NCBI RefSeq assembly: GCF_021353235.1
Contig: NZ_JAJTWT010000002.1
Location: 682,001 to 746,000 of the forward strand
DNA length: 64,000 bases
DNA from: Pelomonas caseinilytica
GTDB lineage: Bacteria > Pseudomonadota > Gammaproteobacteria > Burkholderiales > Burkholderiaceae_C
Direction of reading: 5' to 3'
The translations under genes were made by a program, and so were the position numbers. The notes beneath the pieces were generated by a model. That model had not been told where the DNA came from and searched no databases. It saw nothing but the letters and a program-made list of their open reading frames with translations. Shown piece by piece: positions 18,811 to 27,567 of the stretch. How positions within the stretch are numbered: position 1 is the first letter of the stretch; each line of letters starts with the position of its first letter.

Positions 18811-19670
18811 GTGCCCTCCACCCAGGCCAGCACCTCGCGCAACCGCTCCTGCGAGTCCTGCAGGTCCTCGACGGCCGCCTGTGCCACTTCGGGCAGTTCG
18901 CTGACCTCGACGGTGTTGAGGATCACCACGTCCTGCGAGTTGTAGTAGACGACCCGCCAGGTGTTGGGACGCAGCGTGTTGGTGATGCGGCAGTTGCCGT
19001 AGCCGCGCGAGAGGATGAGCACGCGGCCGGTGCCGAGGTGGTGGTCGAGGAAGCCGATGTCCTCCACCGAGACGGGCAGCAGGGTGAGGTTGACGACGTG
19101 GGCCGGCTGGCCCGGGCGCCAGACGCGCCATTGGTCCTCGATCTCGGCCAGCAGGGCGGGCGCGTTCTGCACGTTCGGCGGCAGCGCCCCCTGCCAGCGC
19201 GGCACGGCCGGCTCGACGTCCTCGCGGGCCGTGGATTTCAGGACCTCGGGCACGTGGCCGAGTTCGACGACGTCGGACACGACGCGGCCGTCCAGCGTCG
19301 TCACGACGCGCCACACGCCCGCGAACACCGCCTCCTGCACCTGGACCTGCACCTGCGCATGGCCCCCTTGCACGATGGCGCTGACCTCGCCCTCGCCGAG
19401 CACCTGGTTGACGAGGGCCAGGTCTTCCTCGGCGAGGCCGGCGAGGTCGACGCGGCGGTTGCCGCCGCCCTCGCAGACAGCTTCGAGCTGGGCCAGGGTG
19501 TCCCGCAGCGCGGCATGGGCGCGGTGGCGGGCGGCCATTTCCGCGGGTTCGGGCAGCAGCGGCGCGCGGAAGGTCTCCATGCCCTGGGGCATGGGCATGT
19601 AGGCCAGGGTTTCGTCCTCGGCCTGGCTGCCGGGGCCGATGACGCGCACGGGGATGGGAAAGTCTTTCAT
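18807..19670 (-). CDS. hupH: HupH/HoxQ hydrogenase expression/maturation protein
   Basis: Accessory protein of 287 residues of the HupH/HyaF family, needed for small-subunit maturation and Tat export control with HupG. Recognisable stretches are MPMPQGMETF near the N-terminus, VPRWQGALPPNVQNAPALL in the middle and SRGYGNCRITNTLRPNTWRV near the C-terminus. It begins 15 bases after hupG ends. No enzymatic activity is known for the family. Confidence 0.9.
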   Translation of the reverse strand: MKDFPIPVRVIGPGSQAEDETLAYMPMPQGMETFRAPLLPEPAEMAARHRAHAALRDTLAQLEAVCEGGGNRRVDLAGLAEEDLALVNQVLGEGEVSAIVQGGHAQVQVQVQEAVFAGVWRVVTTLDGRVVSDVVELGHVPEVLKSTAREDVEPAVPRWQGALPPNVQNAPALLAEIEDQWRVWRPGQPAHVVNLTLLPVSVEDIGFLDHHLGTGRVLILSRGYGNCRITNTLRPNTWRVVYYNSQDVVILNTVEVSELPEVAQAAVEDLQDSQERLREVLAWVEGT

Positions 19671-19685
19671 GTCGTGTCCGGTGGT

Positions 19686-20174
19686 TCAGTGGCAGCCCGC
19701 GTCGCTGGCGCCGGCGGCGACGAGGGGGATACCGATGCCGGGCACGCGCGAGACCGGCATGGCCAGGGCCTCCTCGGTCTTGCGCAGGAAGACGTCCCAG
19801 TCGTGCATGCCCGACAGCGTCGTCACGTAGGCGCCGTCGCGCAGGAAGAGCAGCGTGGGCCAGCGCTGCGAGCCGAAGCGGCGGGCCAGCGCGTCCTCGT
19901 CCTGCCGGCGGACGACGCCGATCTGGAAGCGGCCGGGCAGGCTGCGCTGCAGCTCGGGCAGCACCACGGCGACGTCCTGGCCCTCGGGGAAGCGCACCGC
20001 GTCGCCGGCGAAGAGCACGACGCGGTCGCCGCCCTGGGCGGCCCAGGCGTCGAGGGTGTCGGCGTCCACCCAACTGGCGCCGAAGGACTCGGCCAGGCGG
20101 CTGACCAGGGGCGAGGTGTCGGGCAGGGCCTGGGGCGCCTGCACGGGCAGGGTCAGCAGGGATTCGGTGTTCAT
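19686..20174 (-). CDS. hupG: HupG/HoxO thioredoxin-like chaperone (part of the fused frame)
   Basis: Alternative annotation of the second half of the fused frame, starting at the internal ATG at 20174: 162 residues of the HyaE/HupG family. The fold is thioredoxin-like (VVLFAGDAVRFPEGQDVAVVL, RRFGSQRWPTLLFLRDG) without a CxxC active site, as usual for this family. It binds the Tat signal of the small subunit and holds export until folding is complete. The GGAG before the ATG supports independent initiation even if a fused product is also made. Confidence 0.75.
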   Translation of the reverse strand: MNTESLLTLPVQAPQALPDTSPLVSRLAESFGASWVDADTLDAWAAQGGDRVVLFAGDAVRFPEGQDVAVVLPELQRSLPGRFQIGVVRRQDEDALARRFGSQRWPTLLFLRDGAYVTTLSGMHDWDVFLRKTEEALAMPVSRVPGIGIPLVAAGASDAGCH

Positions 20175-20498
20175 CGGACGGTCTCCGGTTGGGGGGGCGG
20201 CGCCAGTCAGGGCGGCCAGGTCGGTGGCGCTCAGTTGCGAGGGCAGCACGAAGGCCGCGTCCGCGCCGCCGCCCTCGCCCAGTTGCACGGCGGCCAGCAG
20301 GTCCAGCGTGGCGTTCACCTCGCCGGCACGCCCGGCGTCGATGCGCTCCTGGGCGCTGTCCAGGAAGACGAGCAGCCAGTCGCCCGGCCGCGGCTCGCCG
20401 ACGAGGGCGGTGCGCACCCGGCGCCGCTCGCCGCGGCCGGCGCACAGCGCATGGCCGGGCTCGATGGCCAGCACCTGCATGGGAATGCCGATGCACAT
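19686..20498 (-). CDS. hupF: HupF (HypC-like chaperone) read in one frame with HupG
   Basis: As read, one 270-residue frame. Residues 1-108 are HupF/HoxL, a HypC paralogue that protects the large subunit under oxygen: MCIGIPMQV with the essential Cys2, a RRVRTALVG strand and GDWLLVFLDSAQERID. Residue 109 onward is HupG (starts MNTESLL). In related operons these are two proteins. Between them lies a run of seven C (minus strand, 20191-20197). One C fewer would end HupF at a TGA that overlaps the HupG ATG as ATGA, the junction used repeatedly in this operon. A ribosome-binding sequence (GGAGACCGTCCG) also precedes that ATG. Either a real fusion or a one-base length change. Confidence 0.85.
   Translation of the reverse strand: MCIGIPMQVLAIEPGHALCAGRGERRRVRTALVGEPRPGDWLLVFLDSAQERIDAGRAGEVNATLDLLAAVQLGEGGGADAAFVLPSQLSATDLAALTGAAPPTGDRPMNTESLLTLPVQAPQALPDTSPLVSRLAESFGASWVDADTLDAWAAQGGDRVVLFAGDAVRFPEGQDVAVVLPELQRSLPGRFQIGVVRRQDEDALARRFGSQRWPTLLFLRDGAYVTTLSGMHDWDVFLRKTEEALAMPVSRVPGIGIPLVAAGASDAGCH
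20191..20197 (-). other. C7 homopolymer at the hupF-hupG junction
   Basis: Seven consecutive C on the coding strand, 17 bases before the HupG ATG. Loss of one C would create a HupF stop overlapping that ATG. Confidence 0.9.
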
Positions 20499-20501
20499 CG
20501 G

Positions 20502-21179
20502 TCAGGTCTCCTGCCGCGCAGGCATGAAGCGCTCGTCGCCGCTGCGGCAGGCCAGGGCCTCGGGCGGGCGCTGGGCTTCGTAGCGGCCCAGGGCCAGCTC
20601 GGCGAAGGTCACGGTCTCGACCTCGCTGAGCGGGCGCTGCCGCGGCACCGGCTGGGCACCCCAGCGCCGCAAGGCCTCGACGCCGACGGCCAGGGCCTGC
20701 TCCAGCGCCTGCTTGACCACCGGCCGCAGGCTGCCGCCGTAGTCGTCGATCTCCTCGGGCTGGCAGCCGACGAGCAGCACCTCCTTCGGGTAGCGCTCGG
20801 TCAGCTGGGCCAGCATCAGCACCTCCTGGAAGCCGGTCTGGTGCAGGCTCATCTTCTTGGCGCCCATGAAGCGGGGCACGTCCTCGTTCTCGACGAGCTT
20901 GAGGGCGCCGGGCGCCAGGCCGTAGTCGATGGCATCGAAGATCAGCAGGCGGCCGGCCTGCTGCACGTGCTGGACGAGGTAGAGGCCCTGGGTCCCGCCA
21001 TCGACGAGCTGCACGTGGGGCGCGAATTCGTAGCGCTGTTGCAGGGCCTCGATGCAGCGCACGCCGAAGCCTTCGTCGGCCCACAGCACGTTGCCGATGC
21101 CGAGCACGCAGATCGTCTCGGAGGTGTCACCGTAGGGGTGACAGGCGTTTTCGGGCGAATCGGGGCGCATCGGACTCAT
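20502..21179 (-). CDS. hupD: Hydrogenase maturation endopeptidase HupD/HoxM
   Basis: Nickel-dependent protease that removes the C-terminal peptide of HupL after metal insertion. The 225-residue protein has the family start VLGIGNVLWADEGFGVRC with the metal-binding Glu, VDGGTQGL with the Asp, and LIFDAID and VGCQPEEIDDYGG further on. It is slightly longer than typical (about 200) through extra residues at both ends; an ATG at 21170 is a possible shorter start. The HoxC large subunit lacks a C-terminal tail, so HupL is its only visible substrate here. Confidence 0.92.
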   Translation of the reverse strand: MSPMRPDSPENACHPYGDTSETICVLGIGNVLWADEGFGVRCIEALQQRYEFAPHVQLVDGGTQGLYLVQHVQQAGRLLIFDAIDYGLAPGALKLVENEDVPRFMGAKKMSLHQTGFQEVLMLAQLTERYPKEVLLVGCQPEEIDDYGGSLRPVVKQALEQALAVGVEALRRWGAQPVPRQRPLSEVETVTFAELALGRYEAQRPPEALACRSGDERFMPARQET

Positions 21180-21190
21180 GGCAAGGCGGA

Positions 21191-21592
21191 TCAGGGGTGG
21201 GAGGCGAGGCGCGACCGGGAGCGCATCTGCTTCCAGGCGTGGAAGCTGTCCCAGGCGGACTGCAGCGCCAGCAGGAAGGCGGCGTCGCTGCCGAACACCA
21301 GGGCGCAGCGCAGGGCAGTGTCGGGCGACACCGCGCGCTGGCCGTGCACGATCTCGTGCAGGCGTCGCCGCGACATGCCCAGGCGCCGGGCCGCGTCGCT
21401 CTGCGAGAGCGCCAGCGGCGCGAGGTAGTGCCGCTGCAGGAAGCGGCCGGGGTGGGTCGGCAGGCGCACGGGCACGCCCGCCGGCGGGTGCCGCAGACCG
21501 CGACGGGTGGGCTCCGCCTGCGGGCCGAGCGCCGGGCCGCTCCCAAGCCGGCCCGCGCTGGCGATGTGCTCGGCGGTCGCGCCGCCGGGCAT
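21191..21592 (-). CDS. HigA-family XRE helix-turn-helix protein inside the hup operon
   Basis: DNA-binding protein of about 133 residues related to HigA/VapI antitoxins. The recognisable part is HPGRFLQRHYLAPLALSQSD, then AARRLGMSRRRLHEIVHG and AVSPDTALRCALVFGSDAAF (about residues 42-108), a full HigA helix-turn-helix. The N-terminal 40 residues are low-complexity. The start is uncertain (21592 or 21622); 21592 is preferred for an AGGGGA about 7 bases upstream. No toxin (HigB) frame adjoins it: the neighbours are hupC and hupD. It may be a local regulator or an orphan antitoxin. Confidence 0.7.
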   Translation of the reverse strand: MPGGATAEHIASAGRLGSGPALGPQAEPTRRGLRHPPAGVPVRLPTHPGRFLQRHYLAPLALSQSDAARRLGMSRRRLHEIVHGQRAVSPDTALRCALVFGSDAAFLLALQSAWDSFHAWKQMRSRSRLASHP

Positions 21593-21596
21593 CGCC

Positions 21597-21611
21597 GTCC
21601 CCTCGGGGGAC
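21597..21611. other. GTCCCC-N3-GGGGAC hairpin between hupC and the HigA-like gene
   Basis: Perfect 6-bp stem with a three-base loop, 56 bases after the hupC stop and just before the HigA-like start. No U-run on either strand. It may mark the end of a stable hupSLEC mRNA segment. Confidence 0.35.
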
Positions 21612-21666
21612 CGACCGGGCATGCCCGCGTTCAGCGGAGCAGGGCTGGACGAGGGGCTCACGGACG

Positions 21667-22401
21667 TCAATCTTTGAAGGTTCGATGGCCGGAGATCATG
21701 GTGCTGACCACGCTGGAGCGGCCCATGATGTCCTCGCGGATGGCGGCGTAGACGTGCAGGATGACGAAGACCACCATGGCCCACAGGCCCAGGTGGTGCC
21801 AGGTGTGCACGTCCTGCGACTGGCCGAACAGCGGGATGACCCAGCCGAAGAGCCGGTCCTGCCACGAGCCCGCCTGCGAGCCCTCGGCATAGAGGGCGAA
21901 GCCGGTGACCAGCATGAAGACGGTCAGCAGGAAGAAGCCGAAGAACATCGCCAGCCGCGCCAGCGGGTTGTGGCCCACGAAGCGGCCCGGCCGCGGGCTG
22001 ACGAAGGCATACCACTTCACCATGCCCCACAGCTCCGCCCAGTAGGCCCGCTGCAGCAGCGGCACCCAGAACAGCTCGCGGGCGTGGTGGTTGCCAACCG
22101 CCGCCCAGTAGAGCCGGCCGATGAGGCCCACCGCCAGCACGTAGCCGGCGGCGAAGTGGGCGAAGCGGATGTAGCCCATCAGGAAGTTGGCGCTGGCCTC
22201 GCCGGGCTGGGTGGGCAGGGGCGAGCCGATTAAATAGCCGGTCAGGGCCAGCACGACGATGGCGGCGGCGTTGACCCAGTGCCAGGCGCGCACCGGCGCC
22301 TCGTAGACGTAGACGGACTTGATGGAGCGCGCGGCGGCGACTTCGCCGGCGTCGGTGATGTCGTCGCGGCTCAGGCCGTGGTGGGTGGTGGTGTCGGACA
22401 T
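21667..22401 (-). CDS. hupC: Ni/Fe-hydrogenase b-type cytochrome HupC/HoxZ
   Basis: Di-heme membrane cytochrome b of 244 residues that anchors the hydrogenase and passes electrons to quinone. Four hydrophobic segments are visible (about residues 44-62, 75-100, 145-170, 195-215). His residues lie in VRAWHWVN, IRFAHFAAGY and DVHTWHHLG...ILHVYAAIRED, the expected heme-ligand positions. The ATG at 22401 is preceded by AGGAGG at good spacing. It follows hupE by 25 bases. Confidence 0.94.
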   Translation of the reverse strand: MSDTTTHHGLSRDDITDAGEVAAARSIKSVYVYEAPVRAWHWVNAAAIVVLALTGYLIGSPLPTQPGEASANFLMGYIRFAHFAAGYVLAVGLIGRLYWAAVGNHHARELFWVPLLQRAYWAELWGMVKWYAFVSPRPGRFVGHNPLARLAMFFGFFLLTVFMLVTGFALYAEGSQAGSWQDRLFGWVIPLFGQSQDVHTWHHLGLWAMVVFVILHVYAAIREDIMGRSSVVSTMISGHRTFKD

Positions 22402-22426
22402 GGCGTGCCCTCCTGTGGTGGCCGGC

Positions 22427-23032
22427 TCAGAGGCGCCCGGCCAGCAGGGCCAGGCCGCTGAAGCCCACCAGGCCCGCGGTCGCGCGCCAGGCCCAGGCGC
22501 GGCCGGCCTGCAGCCAGCCGCCGACCGCCAGGCCTGCACCGTGCAGCAGCGCCGAGGCTGCCATGAACCCTGCTGCATAGCCCGCGAACGACTGGCCGGC
22601 GGCCAGCTCGGCTCCGTGCGCCATGCCGTGCAGCAGCGCAGCCACGCCGACGAGAGCCAGGCCTGCCGGCACCGGCAGGCGCAGCGCCGTCGAACGGGCC
22701 GCGATCATCAGCGCGCCGAGGGCGGCAACGCTCACCGCCACACCGGCTTCCAGCCCCGGCAGCTGCAGGCCGAACCGCGGCAGCGCCGCGCCCAGCAGCA
22801 GCATCGCCAGGAAGACGGCCGGGCCCGCCACGCGCCGGCCCGCAGGCAGCGCGGCGGCCGACCACAGCCCCACGGCCACCATGGCCAGCAGGTGGTCGAA
22901 ACCGGCGAAGGGATGGGCGAGGCCGGCGGCCAGGCCGGAAGCGTCATGCCCGGGATGGGCCTGCGCAGTGCCGGCGAGCAGGGCCAGCATGGCGATGCCG
23001 CCGCGGCGGGCCAGCGAGTTGAATCGTGTCAT
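22427..23032 (-). CDS. hupE: HupE/UreJ-family nickel permease
   Basis: Secondary nickel transporter of 201 residues supplying nickel to the hydrogenase. A signal-like N-terminus ends in AQAHPGHD. The family signature HPFAGFDHLLAM lies at about residues 40-51, and a second His motif LLHGMAHGAEL at about 133-143. Six hydrophobic segments follow the signal. It sits between hupL and hupC, whereas in many organisms hupE is further downstream or absent. Confidence 0.92.
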   Translation of the reverse strand: MTRFNSLARRGGIAMLALLAGTAQAHPGHDASGLAAGLAHPFAGFDHLLAMVAVGLWSAAALPAGRRVAGPAVFLAMLLLGAALPRFGLQLPGLEAGVAVSVAALGALMIAARSTALRLPVPAGLALVGVAALLHGMAHGAELAAGQSFAGYAAGFMAASALLHGAGLAVGGWLQAGRAWAWRATAGLVGFSGLALLAGRL

Positions 23033-23055
23033 GTCGTCTCCTGTTCTTGTGGGGT

Positions 23056-24912
23056 TCAGCGCACCTTGACGGTGGTGAGTTCCTGGCCGTCCGGGCTCAT
23101 CACGTGCGTGGAGCAGGCCAGGCAGGGGTCGAAAGAGTGCAGCGTGCGCAGGATCTCCACCGGCTGCTCGGGGTTGACCATGGGCGTGTTCATCAGGCTG
23201 GCCTCGAAGGCGCCGATCTGGCCCTTGGCGTCGCGCGGCGAGCCGTTCCAGGTGGTGGGCACGACGCATTGGTAGTTCTCGATGCGGCCGTCCTTGATGC
23301 GGATCCAGTGCCCCAGCGCCCCGCGCGGCGCGGCCACCGTGCCCACGCCCTTGGCCTCCTTGGGCCAGGTGGAGGGGTCCCACTTGTCGACGTTGGCGGT
23401 GGCGAGGTCGCCGGCCTTGATGTTGCCGACCAGCTCCTTGTAGTCCTCCAGCATCATCTCGCCGCAGTACTGCGACTCGAGGCAGCGCGCCAGGGTGCGG
23501 CCGATGGTGGTGGGCAGCAGCTGCTTGGCCGTGTAGTCGGTCGTCGGCAGGCCCAGGGCCTTGGGGAAGTCGGTGTTGACGATGCGGGCCGAGCTCTCGA
23601 CCTGCTCCTTGACGCGCTGGGCGTGCTTGTGGCCCTTCAGGGCATGCGCGTAACCGAGGATGTAGCGCGACAGCGGGCCGACCTCGACGGCATGGCCGCG
23701 CCAGCGCGGCGACTTGATCCACGAGTACTTGGCGCTCTCGTCGATCTCCTCGATGGCGGTGCGCGTGCCCTTGGTCTTGGCGCCGAGCTGGTAGTTGGGC
23801 TCCGTCACGCCGTCCCAGGGATGCAGGCCCTTGGCTTCGTCCGCGTACTTGTACCAGCTGTGGGCCACGAACTCCTGCACCTGCTCGGGGTCGCGGGGGT
23901 CGACGGCGTGGATCTCGTCCCAGTTGCCGCCCAGGATGGCGCCGCCGGGCAGCTGTTGGGTGGCGTGGTCGCCCATGACCTTCTCGTAGGTGCCGTAGTC
24001 CATCACGTTGGTGGCCGACAGGCCGCCGCCGTGCAGCCAGCCGGCCTGCTTGTAGATCGTGCCGATGGCCAGCACGTCCGGCAGGTAGACGTTGTTGTTG
24101 AACTCGATCATTTCCCGGATGCGGGCCTCGACGAAGTTCAGCCTCTCCATGTTGATGGGCGCGCCCGCGGCGCCGTTGCCGTCGAGGTTGATGGCGCAGG
24201 GCACGCCGCCCACCAGGTAGTTGGGGTGGGGGTTCTTGCCGCCGAAGATGGTGTGCACCTTGACCCATTCCTTCTGCAGGTCCAGGGCCTCGAGGTAGTG
24301 GGTCACGGCCATCAGGTTGGCCTCGGGCGGCAGCACATAGGCCTTGCTGCCCCAGTAGCCGTTCATGAAGGGGCCGAGCTGGCCGCTCTCGACGAACTTC
24401 TTCAGCCGGTTCTGGATGTCGCGGAAGTAGCCGGGCGAGGACAGCGGGTGCGAGGGCGACACCAGTTGCTGCAGCTCGCTGGTCTTCTTGGGGTCGGCCT
24501 TGAGCGCCGAGACGACGTCCACCCAGTCCAGCGCATGCAGGTGGTAGAAGTGGACGACGTGGTCGTGCACCTGCAGCGTCTTGGCCATGATCTCGCGGAT
24601 CAGGTAGGCGTTCTTGGGGATGGTGATGCCGAGGGCGTCCTCCACGGCGCGCACCGAGGTCAGCGCATGGCAGCCCGTGCACACGCCGCAGATGCGCTCG
24701 ACGAAGGCCCAGGCGTCGCGCGGGTCGCGACCCTTGAGGATGACCTCCAGGCCGCGCCACATCGTGCCGGTGGAGACGGCGTTGCGGATGACGTTGTTGC
24801 TGTCGACGTTGACCTCGCAGCGCATGTGGCCCTCGATGCGGGTCACCGGGTCGACGACGATGCGCCGCCCGGAGTTGTCCATCTTGAAGCCTTGAGTTTC
24901 GTAAGCACCCAT
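23056..24912 (-). CDS. hupL: Membrane-bound uptake [NiFe] hydrogenase large subunit, group 1d
   Basis: Catalytic subunit that splits H2 at the Ni-Fe site on the periplasmic face. The 618-residue protein has the N-terminal ligand pair in [10 protein letters not shown] and the C-terminal pair in DPCLACSTH. It continues 14 residues after that His ([14 protein letters not shown]), the peptide expected to be removed by Hup[14 protein letters not shown] at the N-terminus and the length match HoxG of Cupriavidus. It follows hupS by 17 bases. It would cross the membrane by the Tat signal of HupS. Confidence 0.97.
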   Translation of the reverse strand: MGAYETQGFKMDNSGRRIVVDPVTRIEGHMRCEVNVDSNNVIRNAVSTGTMWRGLEVILKGRDPRDAWAFVERICGVCTGCHALTSVRAVEDALGITIPKNAYLIREIMAKTLQVHDHVVHFYHLHALDWVDVVSALKADPKKTSELQQLVSPSHPLSSPGYFRDIQNRLKKFVESGQLGPFMNGYWGSKAYVLPPEANLMAVTHYLEALDLQKEWVKVHTIFGGKNPHPNYLVGGVPCAINLDGNGAAGAPINMERLNFVEARIREMIEFNNNVYLPDVLAIGTIYKQAGWLHGGGLSATNVMDYGTYEKVMGDHATQQLPGGAILGGNWDEIHAVDPRDPEQVQEFVAHSWYKYADEAKGLHPWDGVTEPNYQLGAKTKGTRTAIEEIDESAKYSWIKSPRWRGHAVEVGPLSRYILGYAHALKGHKHAQRVKEQVESSARIVNTDFPKALGLPTTDYTAKQLLPTTIGRTLARCLESQYCGEMMLEDYKELVGNIKAGDLATANVDKWDPSTWPKEAKGVGTVAAPRGALGHWIRIKDGRIENYQCVVPTTWNGSPRDAKGQIGAFEASLMNTPMVNPEQPVEILRTLHSFDPCLACSTHVMSPDGQELTTVKVR

Positions 24913-24929
24913 GTCTTGTCTCGCTCTTG

Positions 24930-26018
24930 TCAGACCTTGGTGGTCGTGTCGTTGCTGGGCTCGCGCTTGTGGGCGGCACGCTTGATGGCCGAGGCGGCGG
25001 CATGGGCCGCCACGGCGGCCCCCACCACGCCGGCGGCCGTGGCGCCCACCTTGTCGGCATTGGCCTCGATGCCGAACTGGTGGATGTCCGTGAGCCGGTT
25101 GTAGAACGAGCCCTTGTCCCAGAAGCCGTCCTCCGAGCAGCCGATGCAACCGTGGCCGGCCTTGATGGGGAAGCTGGTGCCGGCGTTCCACTGCACGGTG
25201 GAGCAGGCGTTGTAGGTGGTGGGGCCCTTGCAGCCGACCTTGTAGAGGCAGTAGCCCTTGCGCGCGGACTCGTCGTCGAAGGCCTCGACGAACTGGCCGG
25301 CGTCGAAGTGGGGCCGGCGGTAACACTTGTCGTGGATGCGCTGGCTGTAGAACATCTTCGGGCGGCCCTGGCGGTCCAGCTCGGGGATGCGGTCGAAGGT
25401 CAGCATGTAGGTGATGACGCCCGTCATCACCTCGGCGATGGGCGGGCAGCCCGGTACCTTGATGATGGGCTTGTCGAAGATGACCTTGTGCACCGGCGTG
25501 GCCTGCGTCGGGTTGGGCTTGGCGGCCTGCACGCAACCCCAGCTCGCGCAGCTGCCCCAGCTGATGATGGCCTTGGCGTCCTTGGCCACATGCTTGAGTT
25601 GCTCGATGAAGGGCTTGCCGCCGATGATGCAGCTCATGCCGTCCTGGTTGAGCGGGGGGTTGCCCTCCACGGCCAGGATGTAGTTGCCCTTGTACTTGGT
25701 CATGATCTCTTCAAGGATGGCCTCGGCCTGGTGGCCAGCGGCGGCCATCAGGGTGTCGTCGTAGTCCAGCGAGATCATGGACAGCACCACGTCCTTGGCG
25801 AGCGGGTGCGCCGAGCGGATGAAGGACTCGGAGCAGCAGGTGCACTCCAGGCCGTGCAGCCACAGCACCGGCGTGCGCGGCTTGGTTTCCATGGCGTGGG
25901 CGATCTGCGGCACGAAGGCCGGGCCCAGGCCGAGCGACGTGGCGGTGAGCGAGCAGTACTTCAGCAGGCTGCGGCGCGAGATGCCTTGCCGGCGCATGAC
26001 CTCGTAGAAGGTTTCCAT
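24930..26018 (-). CDS. hupS: Membrane-bound uptake [NiFe] hydrogenase small subunit, oxygen-tolerant type
   Basis: Fe-S subunit of 362 residues. A Tat signal ([14 protein letters not shown], about 9-22) exports the heterodimer. The proximal-cluster motif is [10 protein letters not shown], and [15 protein letters not shown] carries another extra Cys. These two additional cysteines build the [4Fe-3S] cluster that defines oxygen-tolerant group 1d enzymes. Distal clusters follow ([36 protein letters not shown]), and a C-terminal hydrophobic helix (about 318-340) is the membrane anchor. The frame opens further upstream, but ATG 26018 is fixed by the Tat signal and an AGGAG. First gene of the operon, with a sigma-54-type promoter upstream. 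Confidence 0.97.
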   Translation of the reverse strand: METFYEVMRRQGISRRSLLKYCSLTATSLGLGPAFVPQIAHAMETKPRTPVLWLHGLECTCCSESFIRSAHPLAKDVVLSMISLDYDDTLMAAAGHQAEAILEEIMTKYKGNYILAVEGNPPLNQDGMSCIIGGKPFIEQLKHVAKDAKAIISWGSCASWGCVQAAKPNPTQATPVHKVIFDKPIIKVPGCPPIAEVMTGVITYMLTFDRIPELDRQGRPKMFYSQRIHDKCYRRPHFDAGQFVEAFDDESARKGYCLYKVGCKGPTTYNACSTVQWNAGTSFPIKAGHGCIGCSEDGFWDKGSFYNRLTDIHQFGIEANADKVGATAAGVVGAAVAAHAAASAIKRAAHKREPSNDTTTKV

Positions 26019-26086
26019 CTGGGCTTGTCTCCTGGCCTGTACGGGCTTGTTGTCGGGGCCGCCTCCGCGGCGGGTGACAGCCTTCT

Positions 26087-26102
26087 TACAAGTCGCGCGC
26101 CA
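26087..26102 (-). promoter_or_regulatory. Sigma-54 (-24/-12) promoter of hupS
   Basis: Minus strand TGGCGCG-CGAC-TTGTA compares with consensus TGGCACG-N4-TTGCW: two differences, with the GG and G(T) spaced by 10. The start would be near 26076, leaving a leader of about 58 bases to the hupS ATG. The presence of HoxA with a GAFTGA loop downstream supports its use. Confidence 0.65.
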
Positions 26103-26140
26103 GTTCCGCGCCGTCCAGGGAAAACACCGAAAGCGCGCCG

Positions 26141-26162
26141 CAAGCCCTTGATATGGCTCAAG
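26141..26162 (-). promoter_or_regulatory. IHF consensus overlapping an FNR-like palindrome upstream of hupS
   Basis: Minus strand TATCAAGGGCTTG (26141-26153) matches the IHF consensus WATCAANNNNTTR exactly and lies about 70 bases before the predicted sigma-54 start, a normal place for DNA bending. The same bases form CTTGA-N6-TCAAG (26147-26162), i.e. TTGAG-N4-ATCAA, one mismatch from an FNR box. IHF is the more economical reading, but both are possible. Confidence 0.45.
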
Positions 26163-26195
26163 AAAAATTCCCGGCCCGAGGCGCCGCCGCGGCCT

Positions 26196-26250
26196 CGCTG
26201 CAAGCAGCGCTTCCAGCCATGGCGCCGCACCGGAAGCGGCGCTTGCAGCG
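26196..26250 (-). terminator. Large hairpin between the DUF3422 gene and the hupS promoter
   Basis: CGCTGCAAGCAGCGCTTCC (26196-26214) pairs with 26232-26250 at 17 of 19 positions around a 17-base loop. It begins 15 bases after the stop of the DUF3422 gene and probably separates cbbR-DUF3422 transcripts from the hup promoter. No U-run follows directly. Confidence 0.45.
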
Positions 26251-26265
26251 CGGTGCCGACAGGCC

Positions 26266-27567
26266 TCAGTGCGCCGAGGCCAGGCCGCGCCGCAGGCGCC
26301 GCAGGTTGAGCACCACCGCCAGCGCGACGCAGGGCACCGCCGCGCCCAGCACCCAGGCTTCGCTCGCGCCCAGGGCCTTGGCCAGCGGCTTGAGGGCATA
26401 GGCGGCCAGTCCCACGCCGTAGTAGGTCATGGCGATGACTGACAGTCCCTCCACCATCTCCTGCAGCCGCAGCTGCAGGCCCTGGCGCCGGTCCAGCGAG
26501 GCCAGCAGCGACTGGTTCTGCCGCTCGCGTTCGACCTCGGAGCGCGTCTGCAGCAGCTGGGCCGCGCGGGCGATGCGCTTGGAGAGCTCCGCCTGCCGCG
26601 CCGCCGTCGCGGTGCAGCTCTCCACCGCGGGCCTGAAGCGCCGGTGCAGGAACTCCGACAGCGGCTGCAGCCCCGGCACCACGGCCTCGCGCAGCTCCGC
26701 CATGCGGCGCTCCACGATGCCTGCATAGGCGCGCGTGGCGGAGAAGCGCGCACCGTGGTCGGCCAGGGCATGCTCCACGCGGGCGGCCAGGGCCACCAGC
26801 TCGCCCAGCAGCGCCTCGTCGCCTTCGGCGGCGCCGCGGAAGCGCTCCATCAGCGAGGCCAGCTGCGCCTCCTCGGCGCCCAGTTCGCCCATGCGGCGCG
26901 AGGCCAGCGGCAGGCTCAGCAGGGCCATCATGCGATAGGTGTCGATCTCGACGAGGCGCTGCACCGTGCGGCCGGCGCGGCGGCGGTTGAGGGCGTGGTC
27001 GAACACCAGGTAGCGGGTCAGGCCGCCGACGCTGCGCAGGTCGGTCACCACCGTGGCGGCGCCGTCGGCCACGCGGTTGCCCACCACGGGCTCGCTGCCG
27101 AACAGCGGCGCCACCTCGCGCACGTGGGGCGGCTCGCCGGCACAGGGCAGCAAGGCCACCAGCGTGGCCGACACCATCTCGCCCGGCAGGCGGGCCAGCC
27201 AGCCTTCGGGCAGCACGCCGAGCCAAGCAGTGTCGAAGGCGCCGCCCTGCGCCGCCTCGCAGAACACGCTCAGGCTGAAGAACTCGGTGTGCCGCTCCCA
27301 CTTGATGCGCAGCCCACGCCACTGCAGGCGCTGGTGGGTGGGGCCGCCGATGGCGCCTGCGGCCGGGTCCAGGGCCGCCAGCTCCGCCAGATGGGCCAGG
27401 CAGAGTGCGTCCTGGGCCGCGTCGGTCCGGAGCGTGGCCACAGAGAGCACGCGGCCGGGGCTGGCCAGGGTTTCGAAGGGCCGGGCGTGGAGTTCGTCGG
27501 CCAGGCGCTGGCGCTGCGGCAGTTCGCGCGGCAGGGCCAGGGTTTGGGTGGAGGGCAGGAGGTTCAT
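26266..27567 (-). CDS. DUF3422 family membrane protein
   Basis: Protein of 433 residues of unknown function. The N-terminal two thirds (start [20 protein letters not shown], then [10 protein letters not shown]) are soluble and match DUF3422. A coiled-coil-like stretch rich in R, E, Q and L follows (about 320-375). Two hydrophobic segments at the C-terminus (about 380-400 and 405-422) suggest a tail-anchored membrane protein. Its ATG overlaps the cbbR stop by ATGA, so it is co-translated with the CO2-fixation regulator and lies between cbbR and the hydrogenase operon. A role in autotrophy is inferred only from this position. Confidence 0.85.
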   Translation of the reverse strand: MNLLPSTQTLALPRELPQRQRLADELHARPFETLASPGRVLSVATLRTDAAQDALCLAHLAELAALDPAAGAIGGPTHQRLQWRGLRIKWERHTEFFSLSVFCEAAQGGAFDTAWLGVLPEGWLARLPGEMVSATLVALLPCAGEPPHVREVAPLFGSEPVVGNRVADGAATVVTDLRSVGGLTRYLVFDHALNRRRAGRTVQRLVEIDTYRMMALLSLPLASRRMGELGAEEAQLASLMERFRGAAEGDEALLGELVALAARVEHALADHGARFSATRAYAGIVERRMAELREAVVPGLQPLSEFLHRRFRPAVESCTATAARQAELSKRIARAAQLLQTRSEVERERQNQSLLASLDRRQGLQLRLQEMVEGLSVIAMTYYGVGLAAYALKPLAKALGASEAWVLGAAVPCVALAVVLNLRRLRRGLASAH

